Positions 35,625 through 47,912 of a stretch of DNA of 64,000 nt are shown here, piece after piece. Both the position numbers and the translations under genes were made by a program. Numbering within the stretch: position 1 is the first letter of the stretch; each line of letters starts with the position of its first letter. The stretch comes from Aricia agestis (lineage: Eukaryota > Arthropoda > Insecta > Lepidoptera > Lycaenidae), in contig NC_056410.1 of the NCBI RefSeq assembly GCF_905147365.1, forward strand, positions 6,175,501 to 6,239,500, written 5' to 3'. The notes beneath the pieces were generated by a model. The model ran no database searches, had not been told where the DNA came from, and was given only the letters and a program-made list of their open reading frames with translations.

Positions 35625-35859
35625 TCTATATATATAAAACTCAAAGGTGACTGACTGATTGACATAGTGATCTATCAATGCACATCCCAAACCACTGGAC
35701 GGATCGGGCTGAAATTTGGCATGCAAGTAGATGTTATGACGTAGGCATCCGCTAAGAAAGGATTTTGATAAATTCCAACCCCAAGGGGTTCAAATAGGGG
35801 ATGAAAGTTTGTATATTATAATACTTCTTAACGCGAGCGAAGCCGCGGGCAAAAGCTCG
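35625..35859 (+). mobile_element. Helitron-F copy 1
   Basis: A|TCTATATATATAAAACTC at the 5' end; GCGAGCGAAGCCGCGGGC near the 3' end, with CTCG in place of CTAG, then T. It is 235 bp. Near-identical to 38535-38768. Confidence 0.85.
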
Positions 35860-36417
35860 TAATTTATAATTGTTTAATTTGACAAGGTCGATAGCAAGGT
35901 GAACATCCCTAGACATCCAACACTCCGCCTCAAAAGAATAATATGTCTTTATAACGAATCCCGTGGCTTTCCCTGCCTTACAGCTTACACATTTTTCAGT
36001 AAAATGCGAGGAGCTCCGTTACTAGCAATTGCTGCAAGGTATCCAAATTTGAACTCTATTCTAAGGTGAAAAGGCTCTAAATTGATCACCAGGACACGTT
36101 TTGAATAGATTGCATTGTCTTCATAGTTCTTACGTAAATCGCACTGAAATAAGATGTTATATTCAGTGACATTAAAATTCAATTGTGTGCCTCGCGCTCT
36201 AAGATTCTATTTCAATTGTGACCTAGGAAAGTTGTGACATTTAGATTTAAATTAACCGTACGTGTTAAAAGGTCACTCTTGTGAGGGACAAATTAAAATA
36301 ATAGAACACAATACATTGTGTTTACTTTTTTTATATCAGTTTGAGGCCAAGAATACAATTGAATAATTTTACTATAGTATCATTTTCAACACCCTAGTTG
36401 ACTATACTTTATATAAT
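35860..36417. other. anonymous DNA
   Basis: No feature supported. Confidence 0.35.
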
Positions 36418-36823
36418 AGTGCTCCTACACAGCCGTTAGAAAATGTTTGTAAACATTTTCTAACATAAAAACATATTTTACTAACAAATGTTGTTAATTG
36501 TTACATTTTGTTAGAAACTGTTACATATTATAAGTGCTCCTACATGACTAATAGAAAATGTTTACTAATGTTAACTAATACATATTTTTATAACATATAA
36601 ATCTAGTATATTTGGATCACCGCATACCCCGCCGTCACCTTCATAAAAGGTTTACAAACAAAAGGTTTACAAACACGTATTATTTTGTTATAATTTGTTA
36701 ACTTACGTTTTCTAAACATTTCCTAACACGAAAACATTTTCAACATTTTTTAACATTTGTGATTAAATGGCTAACAAATGCTTACTATTACTAAACATTT
36801 TCTAACGGCAGTGTGGGAGCACC
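36418..36823. mobile_element. MITE family I with duplicated left end
   Basis: AGTGCTCCTACAC at 36418 and TGTGGGAGCAC near 36820 are inverted; both continue into GTTAGAAAATGTTT and AAACATTTTCTAAC. A second left-end-like block (AGTGCTCCTACATG) starts near 36533. Many short TTAGAAAATG/ACATTTTCTAA words repeat inside. There is no coding capacity. Confidence 0.7.
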
Positions 36824-38534
36824 ATTGAGTACGTATGAAATACAGAATACATACACAACTAGTAAATTTATTTTCTTTTAAATTTTCTTTTCTTAAAAAA
36901 TACAAGAGATAAACGCGCAAACAAATAATAATAAAGTCTCACAATAAACGGGAGGATATCCCCTCGCCAATAAAAGCGAAATTTTATTTCGACGCAAAAG
37001 AAACACCTTAATTCGATAAACATAATCTTTCATTTGGCGAAATGTTTACGATATCTGCCTTGAGTCGTTTATCCCTTTCTCGCGCCATTTTTTTATATCT
37101 CCATCCTTATCCTGCAAAGGTGCGTCCAGAAGTCGGGTCGTTTGGTCCGTTTTGATCGTCGTGACCCTCCGTAATGATGATTGGTTCGCGTCACTAAATT
37201 GGAGGTGGCGTCGACATACGAATTCACTTAGGCACCGGTCTGTCCTCACTTATGGTTATTGTATGTTACAGCCGTCATTAAGAAACATTAGCAAAGGTCC
37301 GACCATTTTTTCTTTGAAGTCAAACAAGAGGTGGAGGTTGGGGAAAGTATTTTCCAATCTGTCGCCTGACATTACTCTTGTTTTTGTTTTGGCTGGAGGT
37401 GTTGAAACGAAAATAGATCCAACATTATTTTACATCTTTTTAATAACTGACCTTAATATTGAAAAGCTAACTCTAAAGTATAAAGTAACTAATAACAAGC
37501 ATACGAAATATTGAGTTGATATGCCATATATCTACGGCGGTGATTAACATCAGTAATCACCATACATATTCTCTAATAGCGCGTGGCGTATGCCTACAAT
37601 TTATGCTGTAGTCGCATCATTACCTTTCTATACTTTTGTTTACGATGATATTTCATTTTCAATAGCTCTCAGAACTTTATGCGTTGTTTTAATGACTTGA
37701 AAATAATATTATTATGAACATCTTAACGTATAATATTCACTATCATCTTTATTTTAGTAATATTTTGTATTGCCTAAAGTAATATTGTCTTTAAGTATTT
37801 AAAGTAATATTTTAATGTAGACCGTATCGTAGTAACCTAGATAAACTAGAAAACCATTATGTAGAGAAAATTATTTAAAGTAGACAAAGCTTGCTAGGAA
37901 CCCCTGAAACAGAATGCGAGGTAAAATTTAATTGAAAGCATAACGTCGAGGATGAGAATATACTCAGCATTTTCAAACGATTAGGTCTATAACGCTGAGT
38001 GTGACGGATGCGAGCGCCACGCGGCACAACCTTCCGTTGCGAAAGACGAGCCATGAATGAGACTAATTGTGCCACGTGGCCAGGAGTGTGCGATGCGCTA
38101 TTCTGACACTACCCTCATTTATCTGCAGCATATGCAATTGTCACTACAATGCAAACTAAACCTTATCTCGTCCAAATAAAGATATCAATTCAATATTAGG
38201 GGAAGCTTCTTCGAACGTTCCGATCACGGGATTTCAAAGGAAACTGTGACAAATGAACGTGAGTTTGAACTTTGAAGTACGTTCGAATGGTTTTCAATTG
38301 ATTCCCCAATCGTGCCGGAACGAGATTAAAATTTAGCAACTCTGTAGTAGCTTTGTGAGGGCAATCAGAAGTTATTTTATATAATTACAGGGATTCAGAG
38401 TATTATTTACAATGGGTTGGAACATCAATGACATTTTCACCTTACAATGTTGGCATTATTGTGTTATCTTTAAAGATCGAAGTTTTTAAAGAATGTGCTA
38501 CAATTGGAAATGAATTAACAAACACAAATCTAAA
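36824..38534. other. anonymous DNA
   Basis: No gene is supported. The 120-codon frame at 37152-37514 and the antisense 67-codon frame over its start have no recognised domains. Confidence 0.4.
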
Positions 38535-38768
38535 TCTATATATATAAAACTCAAAGGTGACCGACTGACATGGTGATCTATCAACGCACAGCCTAAACCA
38601 CTGGACCGATCAGGCTGAAATTTGGCATGCAGGTAGATGTTATGACGTAGGCATCCGCTAAGAAAGTATTTTGATAAATTCTACCCCTAAAGGGATAAAA
38701 TAGGGACAGAAAGATTGTATATATAATAATACTTCTTAACGCGAGCGAAGCAACGGACAAAAGCTAGT
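38535..38768 (+). mobile_element. Helitron-F copy 2
   Basis: A|TCTATATATATAAAACTC at the 5' end and CTAG|T at 38765-38768. Interior words GGCATGCAGGTAGATGTTAT and GACGTAGGCATCCGC match 35625-35859. Confidence 0.9.
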
Positions 38769-40225
38769 AATGATATATGTATATTATTACTTAACATTAT
38801 GGAAGATCGAATAATCAAGTAGTTTTCGGAAAAATCAATGTAATAATAATACAATGAACATTAGTTTTTATTTTTCGTAGCAATGAACCATAGACGTACA
38901 CGTAAGTACATTAGAAGTTTTGAAATATTTGCAATAAGCACTTTATCTCTAAAAAGAGTAGAAGGTAGAGCAGACAAAATTGTATACGGCACGGTTCATA
39001 TATCATGTGTTAAGAGAAATACAGACATTTAGCGACAAATACCTGTTCAATAAACGTTCGACCACCAAAACAATTTCCACATAACAAGAACTTTACGACT
39101 CGTACGCATTTTGGAAACTGAACCTTATTGCTGGTGATTTAAGTGCAATTTGTCTCTTCAGGCAATGGTCAGTTTTTCATAGCCTTCCAGTGAGGCAATT
39201 TAAACTCTATTGTAGTGTACCAAAGTTTGAAATTGAACGCACCGGCTAACATATTAAAGGCATCGGGCAGCAAAATGAACTACGGAAGATGTATGAGCGC
39301 TAGGATTAAAAATATTTGTACGCGCCATTATACAGGATGTAATGGAGGTTCTTTATTAAATATACGGGGTGTCCGTTAATTGAACAGGGTATCAATGCCT
39401 TTTCACGAGTTGACGGAGGTCCGCGTACAAAAAGACTTAGGAAGTTTTGTCCTATCCCAAAGGGTTTTACCTAATTTTATCAGGGATTACCATCGTGTTA
39501 TTATATTTATTCATTTCGGTGCTGGCTATTTAGAGATTCGGTAAACCCTGTCACCGTTTTAAATTGAGATTTTAACGTAATTTTGAATGTAATAAACGTC
39601 CATACTTATGCGTGTGGCAATTAAATTTTACATTTTCCATTGAAGTAAGTACAGAAAGTCACATTATTACCTAGTATTTTGAAAAAAATGTGGATTCAAA
39701 TGCCAATAATATAATATCTGCCAACGATAAGGTAGTTAGTTTCCCTTGTACATACAATATTTAAAATACCTAATGTGATTCCCCACCACAGCTAACTAGC
39801 TACAGGTTGTGCACTCTGTGGTGTCGTGAGCCGGCATTCATTACGCTGTGATAATGAAAAGCGCTCGTTTCGATCCTGACCAAGATTAGATATCGGTAGA
39901 GAAAGATGCAGAGAAAGTATTTTGTTACCTACGCCTATACTAATAGTGCATTTTATGGCGGAGATACTATATAAAGAAATAAGCTACAGGTACAATAGAT
40001 TATGTCAAATTTTTAAAAGCTCGAGAAAGACTATATGGGACTATTTTGTGTATTATGGCGAAAGGATTTTTTTTGTTTTAGTAGTGTTTGTACACAATTG
40101 TACATAATTAAGGAATTATGTATTTTGTTTTACTAATTGCGTCGTCTGGATGCTGCGATGCCACAGACACACAGATAGTCAAACTTACCTATTACACCCC
40201 TATTTTTAAGGGGGGGGTTAAAAAC
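38769..40225. other. anonymous DNA
   Basis: Nothing recognised. A G-run (GGGGGGG) lies at about 40211. Confidence 0.4.
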
Positions 40226-40380
40226 AATGAATGAATGAATGAATGAATATACTTTATTGCGCACATCACAGTGTGTTTGTACACACACATTACACATAAA
40301 ATAAAAACATAATATAATGAAGAGAGTGCACAAAGGCGGCCTTATTACAAAATTGCAATCTCTTCCAGGCAACCTTTGGA
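40226..40380 (-). mobile_element. LINE 3' end with (TTCA)n tail
   Basis: On the minus strand it reads GGTTGCCTGGAAGAGATTGC, a C/T-rich UTR, AATAAAGTATATTCA and a (TTCA)n tail. I recognise this UTR type from lepidopteran LINEs. All coding parts are missing. Confidence 0.6.
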
Positions 40381-40534
40381 AGAAAGGAACAATATAATTT
40401 ATTTTAATAAACTTAATCTATATTTGTATAAAGATTAAGTAGATATAGACAATTTATATTGATTTGGCACTGTCTACTTGATTATTTCCAATTTTCATGA
40501 TAAGACTTCTGAGACATTATAAAACAGAATTTTT

Positions 40535-41580
40535 GACCGACTTCCAAAAAGGAGGAGGTAATACGTTCGGCTGTATGTATTTTTTTTTATGTTTGTTCAA
40601 CGATTACTCAGCCGTTTGTGGTCCGTTTATAAAATTCTTTTTGTATAGGGTTTGACTCGAATTTGGTACCATGTTCATAAAAGTGGTGACCTAAAGATGG
40701 GATCCATGAGTAATCGAGGGAACTCCTCAAAATTTATATGGAAACATATAGTGATTTTGATTTTTTCTGAAGTGTTTCGGGCATATACTACCAAAAAGTA
40801 AGATTTTGCACCAGGATGTACCCTGGTTCCGAAGGTACCCAACAGAACTTTTGAATCCTTATAGATACAAGTTCGAGGATTTTGGCTTTATTTAAACTAC
40901 TCCAGGCAAAAGCCAATGGATTCTACATTATTTCTGCTGAACATAGGCTAAATTTTATTTTAGAAAAAATTGGGTTTCGTAAGATATTTGGGTTTTTCGG
41001 ACGCCAGGTGTAAAATCTACCAGAAAAGTTACTTATTTTGCGTACGCTGCCGAAACTATAAAAGATAGAACCATAAATGTTACAAGTAATTGTAGATCTT
41101 ATAAATATCTACAAAAAAGTCCGCGACACACTATACTTATCTATGTCGAGTGAGGCACAATAACCATTTTTTTATTTAAAAATCTTGAATTTTTTTGGAC
41201 TGCATTTAAACGCGTTTATTATACTTATGATATTAATCCTTATGAAAATAAATTATTTCATCACTAAGTACAGTTTATGTAGACAACATTTGGTCTTTAA
41301 ATGATTAAAATTGGACGTTTAGTTTTGAAATTATGGCGAAATGAAAATAAACGATAGTGGGCGTCACCAAGCGGGGGTGCGCGTGCGGGAGGAAGACAAT
41401 CTGTGCAGTGTGCACTATAATATGCATCCCTTCGGATAATGACTGCGTCCGCGTCGTCAATGTCAGTGTTGCAGTCTGTGAATTGACCTGAGAATCAGTT
41501 TGCTGATCGACTCTTTCCTGGGTACGCTTTTTGCAGCCGTAACCGACATCCACGCGGGCGGAGCCGCGGGCGACCGCTAG
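40535..41580 (+). mobile_element. Helitron-B relative, 5' end lost
   Basis: The 3' end is GCGGGCGGAGCCGCGGGC...CTAG (41577-41580) followed by T. The region from GACCGACTTCCAAAAAGG through ATCGAGGGAACTCCTCAAAA matches the interior of Helitron-B (14512-15442, minus). No 5' TC terminus could be placed, so the left limit is only where similarity begins. The frame at 41305-41595 is not a gene. Confidence 0.65.
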
Positions 41581-41658
41581 TAATAATATGTACAACTCTA
41601 AGACAACAAGCTATAAGTAATATAGCCTTGTGGTCTCATAGGTAACTAAAAAGGGTAA

Positions 41659-42084
41659 AATTATAATTTTTTAACAAAAAATTAAAACCGACTTCCAAGG
41701 TAAAAACAAAAGTAATATTCTTAAAAATAATCTAAAAAGAATCAAATAATTCTTATTCGTTATTATAGTGCCGTCTTCAGACTTCGCCTAAACCTCAACT
41801 ATTTCTGTACTCAATCTTCATGCTTTTGAAGTCGGTACCAGCTTACCTTAGCGTAAGTTCTAATATATCAAGGATCTCAGAACTTTTCCGGGCTGGTAGC
41901 GACTTCAAAAGTACGAAGATTGAGTAGGTACAGAAATAGTTGAGGTTTAGGCGAAGTCTGAACACGGCACTATAATAAGGAATAAGAATTATTTGATTCT
42001 TTTTATATTATGTTTAAGAATATTACGAGTACTTTTGTTTTTACCTTGGAAGTCGGTTTTAATTTTTTGTTAAAAAATAATAAT
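41659..42084. mobile_element. foldback MITE family J, copy 1
   Basis: Two arms of about 185 bp are inverted: the left has TTAACAAAAAATTAAAACCG and CTTCCAAGGTAAAAACAAAA, and the right mirrors them. The inner arm AACCTCAACTATTTCTGTAC is also mirrored. The loop is about 55 bp. A second member is at 62953-63290. Confidence 0.85.
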
Positions 42085-42147
42085 CTTACTAACGGCTGAA
42101 CTCAGACATATAATACTTTAATAATTACCTAAATTAAATTTACTTGA

Positions 42148-42241
42148 TAGAGATTTTGACATACTTAACATCCAATTCCCATATATTTTCTGTCAAACTC
42201 TTCATTAAAATAAAGATAAATGTCTCTGAGTGCGGCCGTAA
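42148..42241. mobile_element. MITE family F, fragment
   Basis: TCTGTCAAACTCTTCATTAA and GTCTCTGAGTGCGGCCGTAAG match the right part of 3551-3830; the left end is decayed. Confidence 0.6.
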
Positions 42242-43339
42242 GCATATTTCCCTCTACATAGAATACTCTTTGGTATTAAGTACATCAGCACCTTTTAAGG
42301 CTTATAAAAGGCTCTCAGGGAAGCTAATCACGCGCCCGCGGCGCTCCGAGATTATCTTACGCCACGCTCTTATGTACTTATATTATTCTTTTTTATTCCA
42401 ACACTCGTTATTGCTAACGGCCTCATTTTCATATAAGACAGTACATGCTTTCAGTTTTTATATGCTTTTAAGAATTAATGTACTCAAAGCTGTAAACATT
42501 TTGTTCGCAATTCAAAATTTTACACAACAAAGCTTTTACGTTTATTTTTAAATGTAAATAGAGTCTGTAATAGACGTGAGAAATAGCCGTTGTATTTTTG
42601 AACGGAGTCAAGAAACGCAGAAGTATGTTTTGTGTGTAATCCACTAAATCTTTCCACATACTTATTTTATCGCGTTTTAAACATTTACCTTTATGTTTAA
42701 AATAAAACTAGGTGCTCTACACAATTTTATTACTGTTTTTTTTTTCAGACATTTATAATCTTAAGGTAGCATTATCTAATAAGATGGTGTTCATGAATAT
42801 TCGCTTTGATGTGATTGTGTTAGAGGAACGAGAATGCATTTTAAATTTCGGACACAAATCAAAGAGTTTGATACGAGCAGATGCGCGGCGGCGTTTAATT
42901 ATGAAATCTATAAAAATATTTCGGTCACAAGGTTAACGTAACGATCAGCTGTTTCCGTCATTCCGTTTGACAATCGCGCGCAAGTCATTAGGTATAATAT
43001 ACGATGTCCGGTACTTTGATCTATGCAAAGGTGAATCTCTTTGGAAATTATTCATTTTCATAAAAACTTGTTTTACACGACTTTCGTGGCCAAGCATCTG
43101 TTATGATCGTCTAAATGGCCCGTAATTAATGTAACAAATTTCTGGTTATTATTAAAGAAAAATTACGCTGAATTTATAATGTAGGTGTTTATTAATGGGT
43201 TACGAAAATATAACTGCAATGGCATTTTTCACGGAAGACATTTTGAATCTAAATGGACAACACGAAACATCCGTTTCTCATTTCCATTAGTCTTAGAAAA
43301 CACTGCCTCAGCCCTCAACAATTTCAGATGTCAGCTGTT
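42242..43339. other. anonymous DNA
   Basis: No gene recognised. The 135-codon frame at 42144-42551 begins inside a MITE and has no domain. Confidence 0.4.
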
Positions 43340-43595
43340 GCTATAAAAAAAAAACGTGTGCGTCGTGGCACTCGGGGACTGCCGTGGCAAAGCATAGCAT
43401 TTTTCATCAACTTATGCAATTATAATTCGTATACGTCTAGTCGCATGCACACAAACACCGTGCCGAAGTCTGGCAATGCCGTACCGCTGTGTCGTTCTGA
43501 GTGAGGTGCGTTAGGTTTTTTTCGTTACGGAAATTCCTGATTCAGTCGCCGCGCTCAAACCATGCGTTTAAAGCAATACAATAGCTTAAAAACGC
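43340..43595 (+). repeat. dispersed repeat K, copy 1
   Basis: GGCACTCGGGGACTGCCG, AATTATAATTC, CATACGTCTAG-like and CGTTACGGAA words plus GGTCGCCGCGCTCAA-like end occur in the same order at 55630-55845. Unclassified. Confidence 0.6.
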
Positions 43596-43877
43596 CTTAA
43601 AAGTGACCCCGGGTCATTTCGAACCATACATCCGTCAGCGGGTCAGCGTGACACAGTATGATTGCACGTTCAGTCCAAAGTGAACCGCAAAAAGGTTATT
43701 ACGGGCTATTACGTTCACAAAAACGGTCGGACATATTGAGCAGTGGAATGTAATAAAGTCTAGGTAATACAGGGGCCCGTTTTTTACGCCGCTGGACGCC
43801 ACCTTCCAAATGGCGGACGTGCAACCACGACGATATGGGTTTCATACATATTATGTACAGTTTTATTATATTCTAGA
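43596..43877. other. anonymous DNA
   Basis: No feature recognised. Confidence 0.3.
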
Positions 43878-44196
43878 CTAGCTGTTACCCGCGACTTCGT
43901 CCGCGTCAACAAAATGTAAAAAATAAAAAAAGTAAAAATATGTCCTCCTCCTTTTGGAAAGTCAGTTAAAAAGTAGCCTAATTTACTCCTTATTACATCA
44001 GCTATCTGCCAATAAAAGTTCCGTCAAAACCGGTCCAGCCATTTCGGAGATTAGCCGGAACAAACAGACAGACAGACAAAAATTCTAAAAATTGTTATTT
44101 TGGTGTAAGTACCGTCTAAATATTCATATGCATGTAGTAAAAAACGGTTATTTTAATATTACAAACAAACACTAAAATTTTATTCATATGTATAGA
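43878..44196 (-). mobile_element. Helitron-G, complete (319 bp)
   Basis: On the minus strand it begins TCTATACATATGAATAAAAT and ends GCGGACGAAGTCGCGGGTAA...CTAG; host A and T flank it as expected. The interior has a short GTCTGTCTGT run. Non-autonomous. Confidence 0.85.
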
Positions 44197-45040
44197 TGAG
44201 CCGGCAGACGTTCTTTTGTCGTACAAGTTAAGGAAATATGCTTTAGAGCCTTCAAGAAACATCTTGCGACCCAGTAATGTAGGTTCGGATCAGTATGTTG
44301 CACCGATCTCAGAAACTTCGATGGCGTGATATAAGATTGTATGCTGTTTTGCCTACATTGCTAAATCGTTATTTTGGGTATTAAAATGGATTTTCGCTGA
44401 TTCTCTGACCTACCTGATAAGCACACGTAACAAAATCTAACCGTTTCGGAGGAGTTTGGCAACAAACACCACGAGAATTTTGAATATTAGATAATCATGG
44501 GCAAATTCGGATTACGAAACGAACAAAACGTGTGGGCGAATTCCGACCAAAATTCCGAAACAAATTTTTTTCTTGAAGATCTCAACCATTATAATATTAT
44601 ACCAATGGAAAATCTATGCTAATTGCTATCCCAAAGTAACATTCTATTCTTTATATTCCCTCGCAGATACACATGACCTGAAAACCAGGCTTTTTAAAAA
44701 CTAGCGGCTAATTGTTTATTGCTTTGACAGGTTCCTAAATAAGCGAGCTATTACAAAGGCAGCTCGTTCAAAAGATCTTTGTCTCTGTGCCGTCCAGCCG
44801 TAATTATCACCGCATAGAGCATAATACTGCCATTTTTCCGAGCGGAGAGGCGATAATGGACCTAGTATTAACATTTTTGTGCAAAAACAATAGGAACGAC
44901 GCTTGATTATGTATTCTAATAAAAACTGTACATTAGGTGCGAGCGTTTTTAATTAATGCGCTACGAATTTTACCTTTTGTTTACGAACTCTATATATTTA
45001 GCATTCCACAGGTACGGACTAGGCATAAGATGAGAAATAA
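44197..45040. other. anonymous DNA
   Basis: No feature recognised. Confidence 0.35.
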
Positions 45041-45474
45041 TCAGCCAAGTGCGAGTCGGACTCACGCACGAAGGGTTCCGCACCGTTATAGAGCTAAAAA
45101 TAGCCCAAAAATTTAAATTTTTGTATGGGAGCCCCCTTAAATATTTATTTTATTATCCATTATTAAAGTACAAATATAATTAAGGATTTTTTAAAAATGT
45201 CTAGTGCCTAGCTGTAGCCATTATTGATATCGAGCAAAAAATAGCAAAAAATCAGGTTTGTTGATGGGAGCTGCCCCATAAATATTAAATTTATTTTGTT
45301 TTTAGTATTTGTTGTTAAAGCGGCAACAGATATATACACATTCTGTGAAAATTTCAGAAGTCTAGCTATAGCCGTTCTTGAGATACAGCCTGGAGACAGA
45401 CAGACGGAGAGACAGACGGACAGACATACATCGAAGTCTTAGTATTAGGGTTACTTTAGGTACGGAACCCTAAA
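45041..45474. mobile_element. element with AGGGTTCCG / CGGAACCCT ends
   Basis: CCAAGTGCGAGTCGGACTC, then AAGGGTTCCGCACCG at the left and GGTACGGAACCCTAAA at the right. CAGCCTGGAGACAGACAGAC precedes the right end. The shorter version is at 16076-16236. I recognise this as a widespread lepidopteran repeat. No coding. Confidence 0.65.
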
Positions 45475-45966
45475 GCAGCGACGTTGAACCACCTTAGGCA
45501 CAGGTCATATTCTCGTGTAGTGATCCAACCACTTGAGTTCAAATATTTTGAGACTAGTGCGAAGGTGGTAGAACACCATGATTTCATCAAAACCTTATTG
45601 AAGCTGCTGGACTGAATAACAGAGTCGGAGAATTTAAAATGTTGGCAAAAGTCATGTTTTACAATCGGAACGAATCAATCAACAAAACCGTTATCAGGTT
45701 GAGTTGTGTGTAAATATGAAGAGGTTTTTAAACGCACAGTTTTATGGGTCAGAGTGGAGGGCTCTCGCGGGGCTGGCAAACATTTTAACTGAGCAAACAC
45801 GGGGCGACCGGCAAACAGGGGTAACACTAGCCGGCCCTGGCTCGGCGCCGCCGGTACCGGACACCTGTCTGCACTGGAAAACCCCATAACAAAATGGCTG
45901 TTCATAGGAAGCTTGTAAATATGATAAAATGAGGATCGCAGCAGTATAATTAATCCATATTTCCAT
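45475..45966. other. anonymous DNA
   Basis: A GC-richer patch lies at about 45745-45880 with overlapping short frames on both strands, none recognisable. Confidence 0.35.
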
Positions 45967-46180
45967 ACTTTACTATAATATTATAAATGCGAAAGTGTGT
46001 CTGTCTGTTACCACTTCACGTCCAAACTGCTGAGCCGATTTTGCTAAATTTTTATATCAAATTCTTCTTGGAGATACTTTGAGTCCCAGGAAAGGACATA
46101 GGATACCTTTTAACCCGGAGAAATTGTACGGTTCCCGCGCGATAATCGAATTTTGGCGCAACGGAGTTGCAGGCGTCATA
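45967..46180 (+). mobile_element. Helitron-E copy 2 (3' end lost)
   Basis: ACTATAATATTATAAATGCG at the 5' end, GTGTGTCTGTCTGTTACC, CTTTGAGTCCCAGGAAAGG and GGCGCAACGGAGTTGC follow; no CTAG terminus. Confidence 0.65.
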
Positions 46181-46243
46181 TTATAGTACATGATATTTCA
46201 TGGATTGTTTAGCAAATATTAGAAAAAATATTCAGATTTATAC

Positions 46244-46562
46244 GTGGGAGAGCCATGCTTCGGCACGAATGGGCAGGCTCGACCGGGGAAATACCACGTT
46301 CTCACAGAAAGCCGGCGCGAAACAGCGCTTGCGCTGTGTTTCGCCGAGTGAATGAGTTACCGGAGGCCCAATCCCCTACCCTATTCCTTTTCCTACCCTC
46401 CCCTATTCCCTTCCCTTCCCTCCCCTATTACCCTATTCCCTCTTAAAAGGCCGGCAACGCACTTGCAGCTCTTCTGATGCTACGAGTGTCCATGGGCGAC
46501 GGAAGTTGCTTTCCATCAGGTGACCCGCCTCTCGTTTGCCCCCTTATTTCATAAAAAAAAAA
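46244..46562 (+). mobile_element. SINE-like family B, copy 5 (full length)
   Basis: Complete from GTGGGAGAGCCATGC to CCCCCTTATTTCAT plus A-run; pyrimidine tract and AGCGCTTGCGCT palindrome present. Confidence 0.85.
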
Positions 46563-46883
46563 GATTCTAATATAGAACCTGCCTACTCCTTTTTGGAAGT
46601 CGGTCAAATAGTTCACAACACAGTATACAACTATAATAAAGAAGCCGGAAAAACGAGACGAAGGTTATAATTAACACGTATAAAAATATTTAGGAACGTA
46701 AAGTTTGATAATGCACTGTTGGCTATAAAATTTTCTTTGATACAACAACTGAAATTTTCTACTTTTCTCAAATCAGAGATCCCAAGTTGAAGTACCTTCT
46801 GACGTACCTAGGTATAAAATATAAACAACGCATTTACATGCGTTGTTGTTATATTTAATAACAACGCATAATAATATATACTT

Positions 46884-46921
46884 ACACGTAGATTGTGAGT
46901 CTATAGTCACAATCTACGTGT
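46884..46921. repeat. 15-bp-arm palindrome
   Basis: ACACGTAGATTGTGA is mirrored by TCACAATCTACGTGT around an 8-nt spacer. A smaller palindrome (AACGCATTTACATGCGTT) lies just upstream, at about 46828. Confidence 0.7.
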
Positions 46922-47584
46922 GTAGTCTACGAGTGTACATGAATATTATATTCCTAGCTGTCGAGCTTTATTCAAAGTAGTTAAGTAAGTTTGTGTCGAT
47001 GCTCGGTGCCTACGTTTATAAGCCGTCTCGTTAAGCTGACAGGCGAGGCGATTTAGGAAAAATAAATAAATCCGCCTCATAATAATATTGGTCATGGCTT
47101 TTGTTTTCTTGTGAAAACTGCGGGGCTTATCAGAGTATATACTCGGTTTTAATTGTTTATTAAAATCTAAATGTACAGAAAGCACAACATGAAGCCAAAA
47201 TTTAGCCACAATTTTCAGATACGTATTGGTATAATGAAGGAAAACCTATCTGCTGCATCTCTTTATTTGTCGATTAAATATAAGAAATATAGGTGTAGTT
47301 ATTTCAACAAAAACTAAATGTATAGGTAATAGGACTATAGGTAGGTGTTATTTTTTAAGTAAATTTAGTAGATTCTTAGTAATATTTTAATTTACACGCT
47401 ATGTATTTTCCGCTCATCACAAGCGCAGGCCTTAGGTTTGACGTCAGCCAGGGCGGGCGGTGAAATATTGTGTCGGTGAGAGTCGCTCAAAGGTGACTGG
47501 AATTATGTTGCCATGTTTTATACTGAACTAGGTGAAGTAGTATAATCTTTAAAGAGGCGATTCATGTAGGTAATGTAGGCACAC
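46922..47584. other. anonymous DNA
   Basis: No feature supported; the 87-codon minus frame at 46946-47209 is unremarkable. Confidence 0.35.
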
Positions 47585-47912
47585 GTGGTAGAGTCATGCT
47601 TCGGCACGAATGGGCCGGCTCGACCGGAGAAATACCACGGGCTCACATAAAACCGGCGTGAAAGAGCGCTTGCGCGCTGTGTTTCACCGGGTGAGTGAGT
47701 TTACCGAAGGCCCAATCCCCTACCCCATTCCCTTCCCTATCCCTCCCCTATTCTCTTTATTACCCTCCCTCTTAAAAGGCCGGCAACGCACCTGCAGCTC
47801 TTCTGATGTTGCGAGTGTCCATGGGCGACGGAAGTTGCTTTCCATCAGGTGAATAAGGGGGCAAACGAGCAAAGACCATTTGCTCGTTTGCCCCCTTATT
47901 TCATAAAAAAAA
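47585..47912 (+). mobile_element. SINE-like family B, copy 6, with snapback tail
   Basis: Full-length family member, but at the 3' end AATAAGGGGGCAAACGAGC appears inverted before the normal GCTCGTTTGCCCCCTTATT tail, making a hairpin at 47854-47903. Confidence 0.8.

Noticed and set aside
41305..41595. 96-codon minus-strand ORF
   Set aside because: It overlaps the 3' end of a Helitron-B relative and shows no domain.
47610..47852. ORF starting MGRLDRRNTTGSHKTG
   Set aside because: The same peptide appears in other SINE-like copies (30949, 62468 and others); it is a frame of the repeat and not a gene.
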